Origin: Thamnaconus septentrionalis
Lineage: Eukaryota; Chordata; Actinopteri; Tetraodontiformes; Monacanthidae
Length of the DNA stretch: 64,000 bases
Assembly (NCBI GenBank): GCA_009823395.1
Contig: CM020509.1
Location: 9,475,501-9,539,500 of the forward strand
Reading direction: 5' to 3'
The first letter of the stretch is position 1, and each line of letters opens with the position of its first letter. The translations under genes and the position numbers were made by a program. Below the pieces are notes generated by a model, which saw nothing but the letters and a program-made list of their open reading frames with translations, did not search any database and was not told where the DNA came from. Positions 63,632-64,000 of this stretch are shown here, one piece after another.

Positions 63632-64000
63632 CTGGGAAACAGAGAGCAGAGAAGAGTGAAGAAAAAAAAATCATCTTTTAAAGACCTTCGATTTCCCCTT
63701 TATATGTTTCAACCTGTGTTTTATTGGAGACCAACACACAAGTAATTGCCTATGAATCCTGCAGACCTCCAGAAAGCTGCATTTTGCCAGGGCTAAATAT
63801 GCTGCTGGAGACCCAATTAAAATGAAGTTTGTTCCCTGGGACCTGGGGAAACATTTGTCTAAAATGGCACATATAACATTTTCCTTTTTGTTCCATATGT
63901 TCCCATCTCTCTCTTACACAACATATGCTGCATACTTGTGTGTATTAAAATGTCCCTGACTTCTTCTCTCCCCTTCTGGCCCTGCTCAATGTGTCTGACA
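63632..64000 (-). other. start of the aipl1-like first intron
   Basis: No exon with the expected GELPNF-type N-terminal motif was found up to the window edge. Exon 1 and the promoter must lie beyond it. Confidence 0.6.

Overview
The window is nuclear DNA from a vertebrate, most likely a ray-finned (teleost) fish. It has spliced genes with GT-AG introns, many (CA)n/(GT)n microsatellites, dispersed SINE- and MITE-like elements, and proteins that align with vertebrate dystrophin-family and AIP-family proteins. The teleost call is an inference from repeat style and compact introns. There is no bacterial or viral gene content.

Positions 1-47326 (+ strand) hold most of a dystrophin-related protein 2 gene (drp2). 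Twenty-one coding exons join without a frame break into 809 codons plus a stop: spectrin-type helices, WW domain, EF-hand region, ZZ zinc finger and C-terminal coiled coils. Most exon lengths equal those remembered for the human dystrophin exon 58-70 and 72-73 series. The one clear split is that the dystrophin exon 59 equivalent is divided in two here. The N-terminal ~150 residues are not seen and probably lie upstream. A long 3' UTR (about 47327-51990) ends at a good poly(A) signal.

Positions 52517-63631 (- strand) hold an AIPL1-type co-chaperone gene arranged tail-to-tail with drp2. The exons equivalent to human AIPL1 exons 2-5 have the expected lengths (180, 189, 177, 142 nt). The gene does not then end after one TPR domain. 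The next exon encodes TPR3, a Glu-rich linker and a new TPR1-like unit. A second 142-nt TPR2-like exon and a second TPR3-like exon follow, then an acidic tail. The predicted product is FKBP-like domain, TPR domain, linker, second TPR domain, roughly 620 residues if the missing first exon resembles the human one. This duplicated TPR module is the most notable feature of the window. Exon 1 is outside the window.

Introns carry microsatellites (several next to splice sites), a pair of inverted hAT-like MITEs, a 270-bp MITE with 16-bp terminal inverted repeats, a foldback element with tRNA-like B boxes, a degenerate tRNA-derived SINE, seven copies of a short TTGTGA-N2-TCACAA palindrome, and a strong GC-rich hairpin around a GGA repeat. 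The two genes are not known to share a pathway: DRP2 works in a membrane dystroglycan-type complex, and AIPL1 is a photoreceptor co-chaperone. Their convergence matters mainly because their 3' ends are very close.
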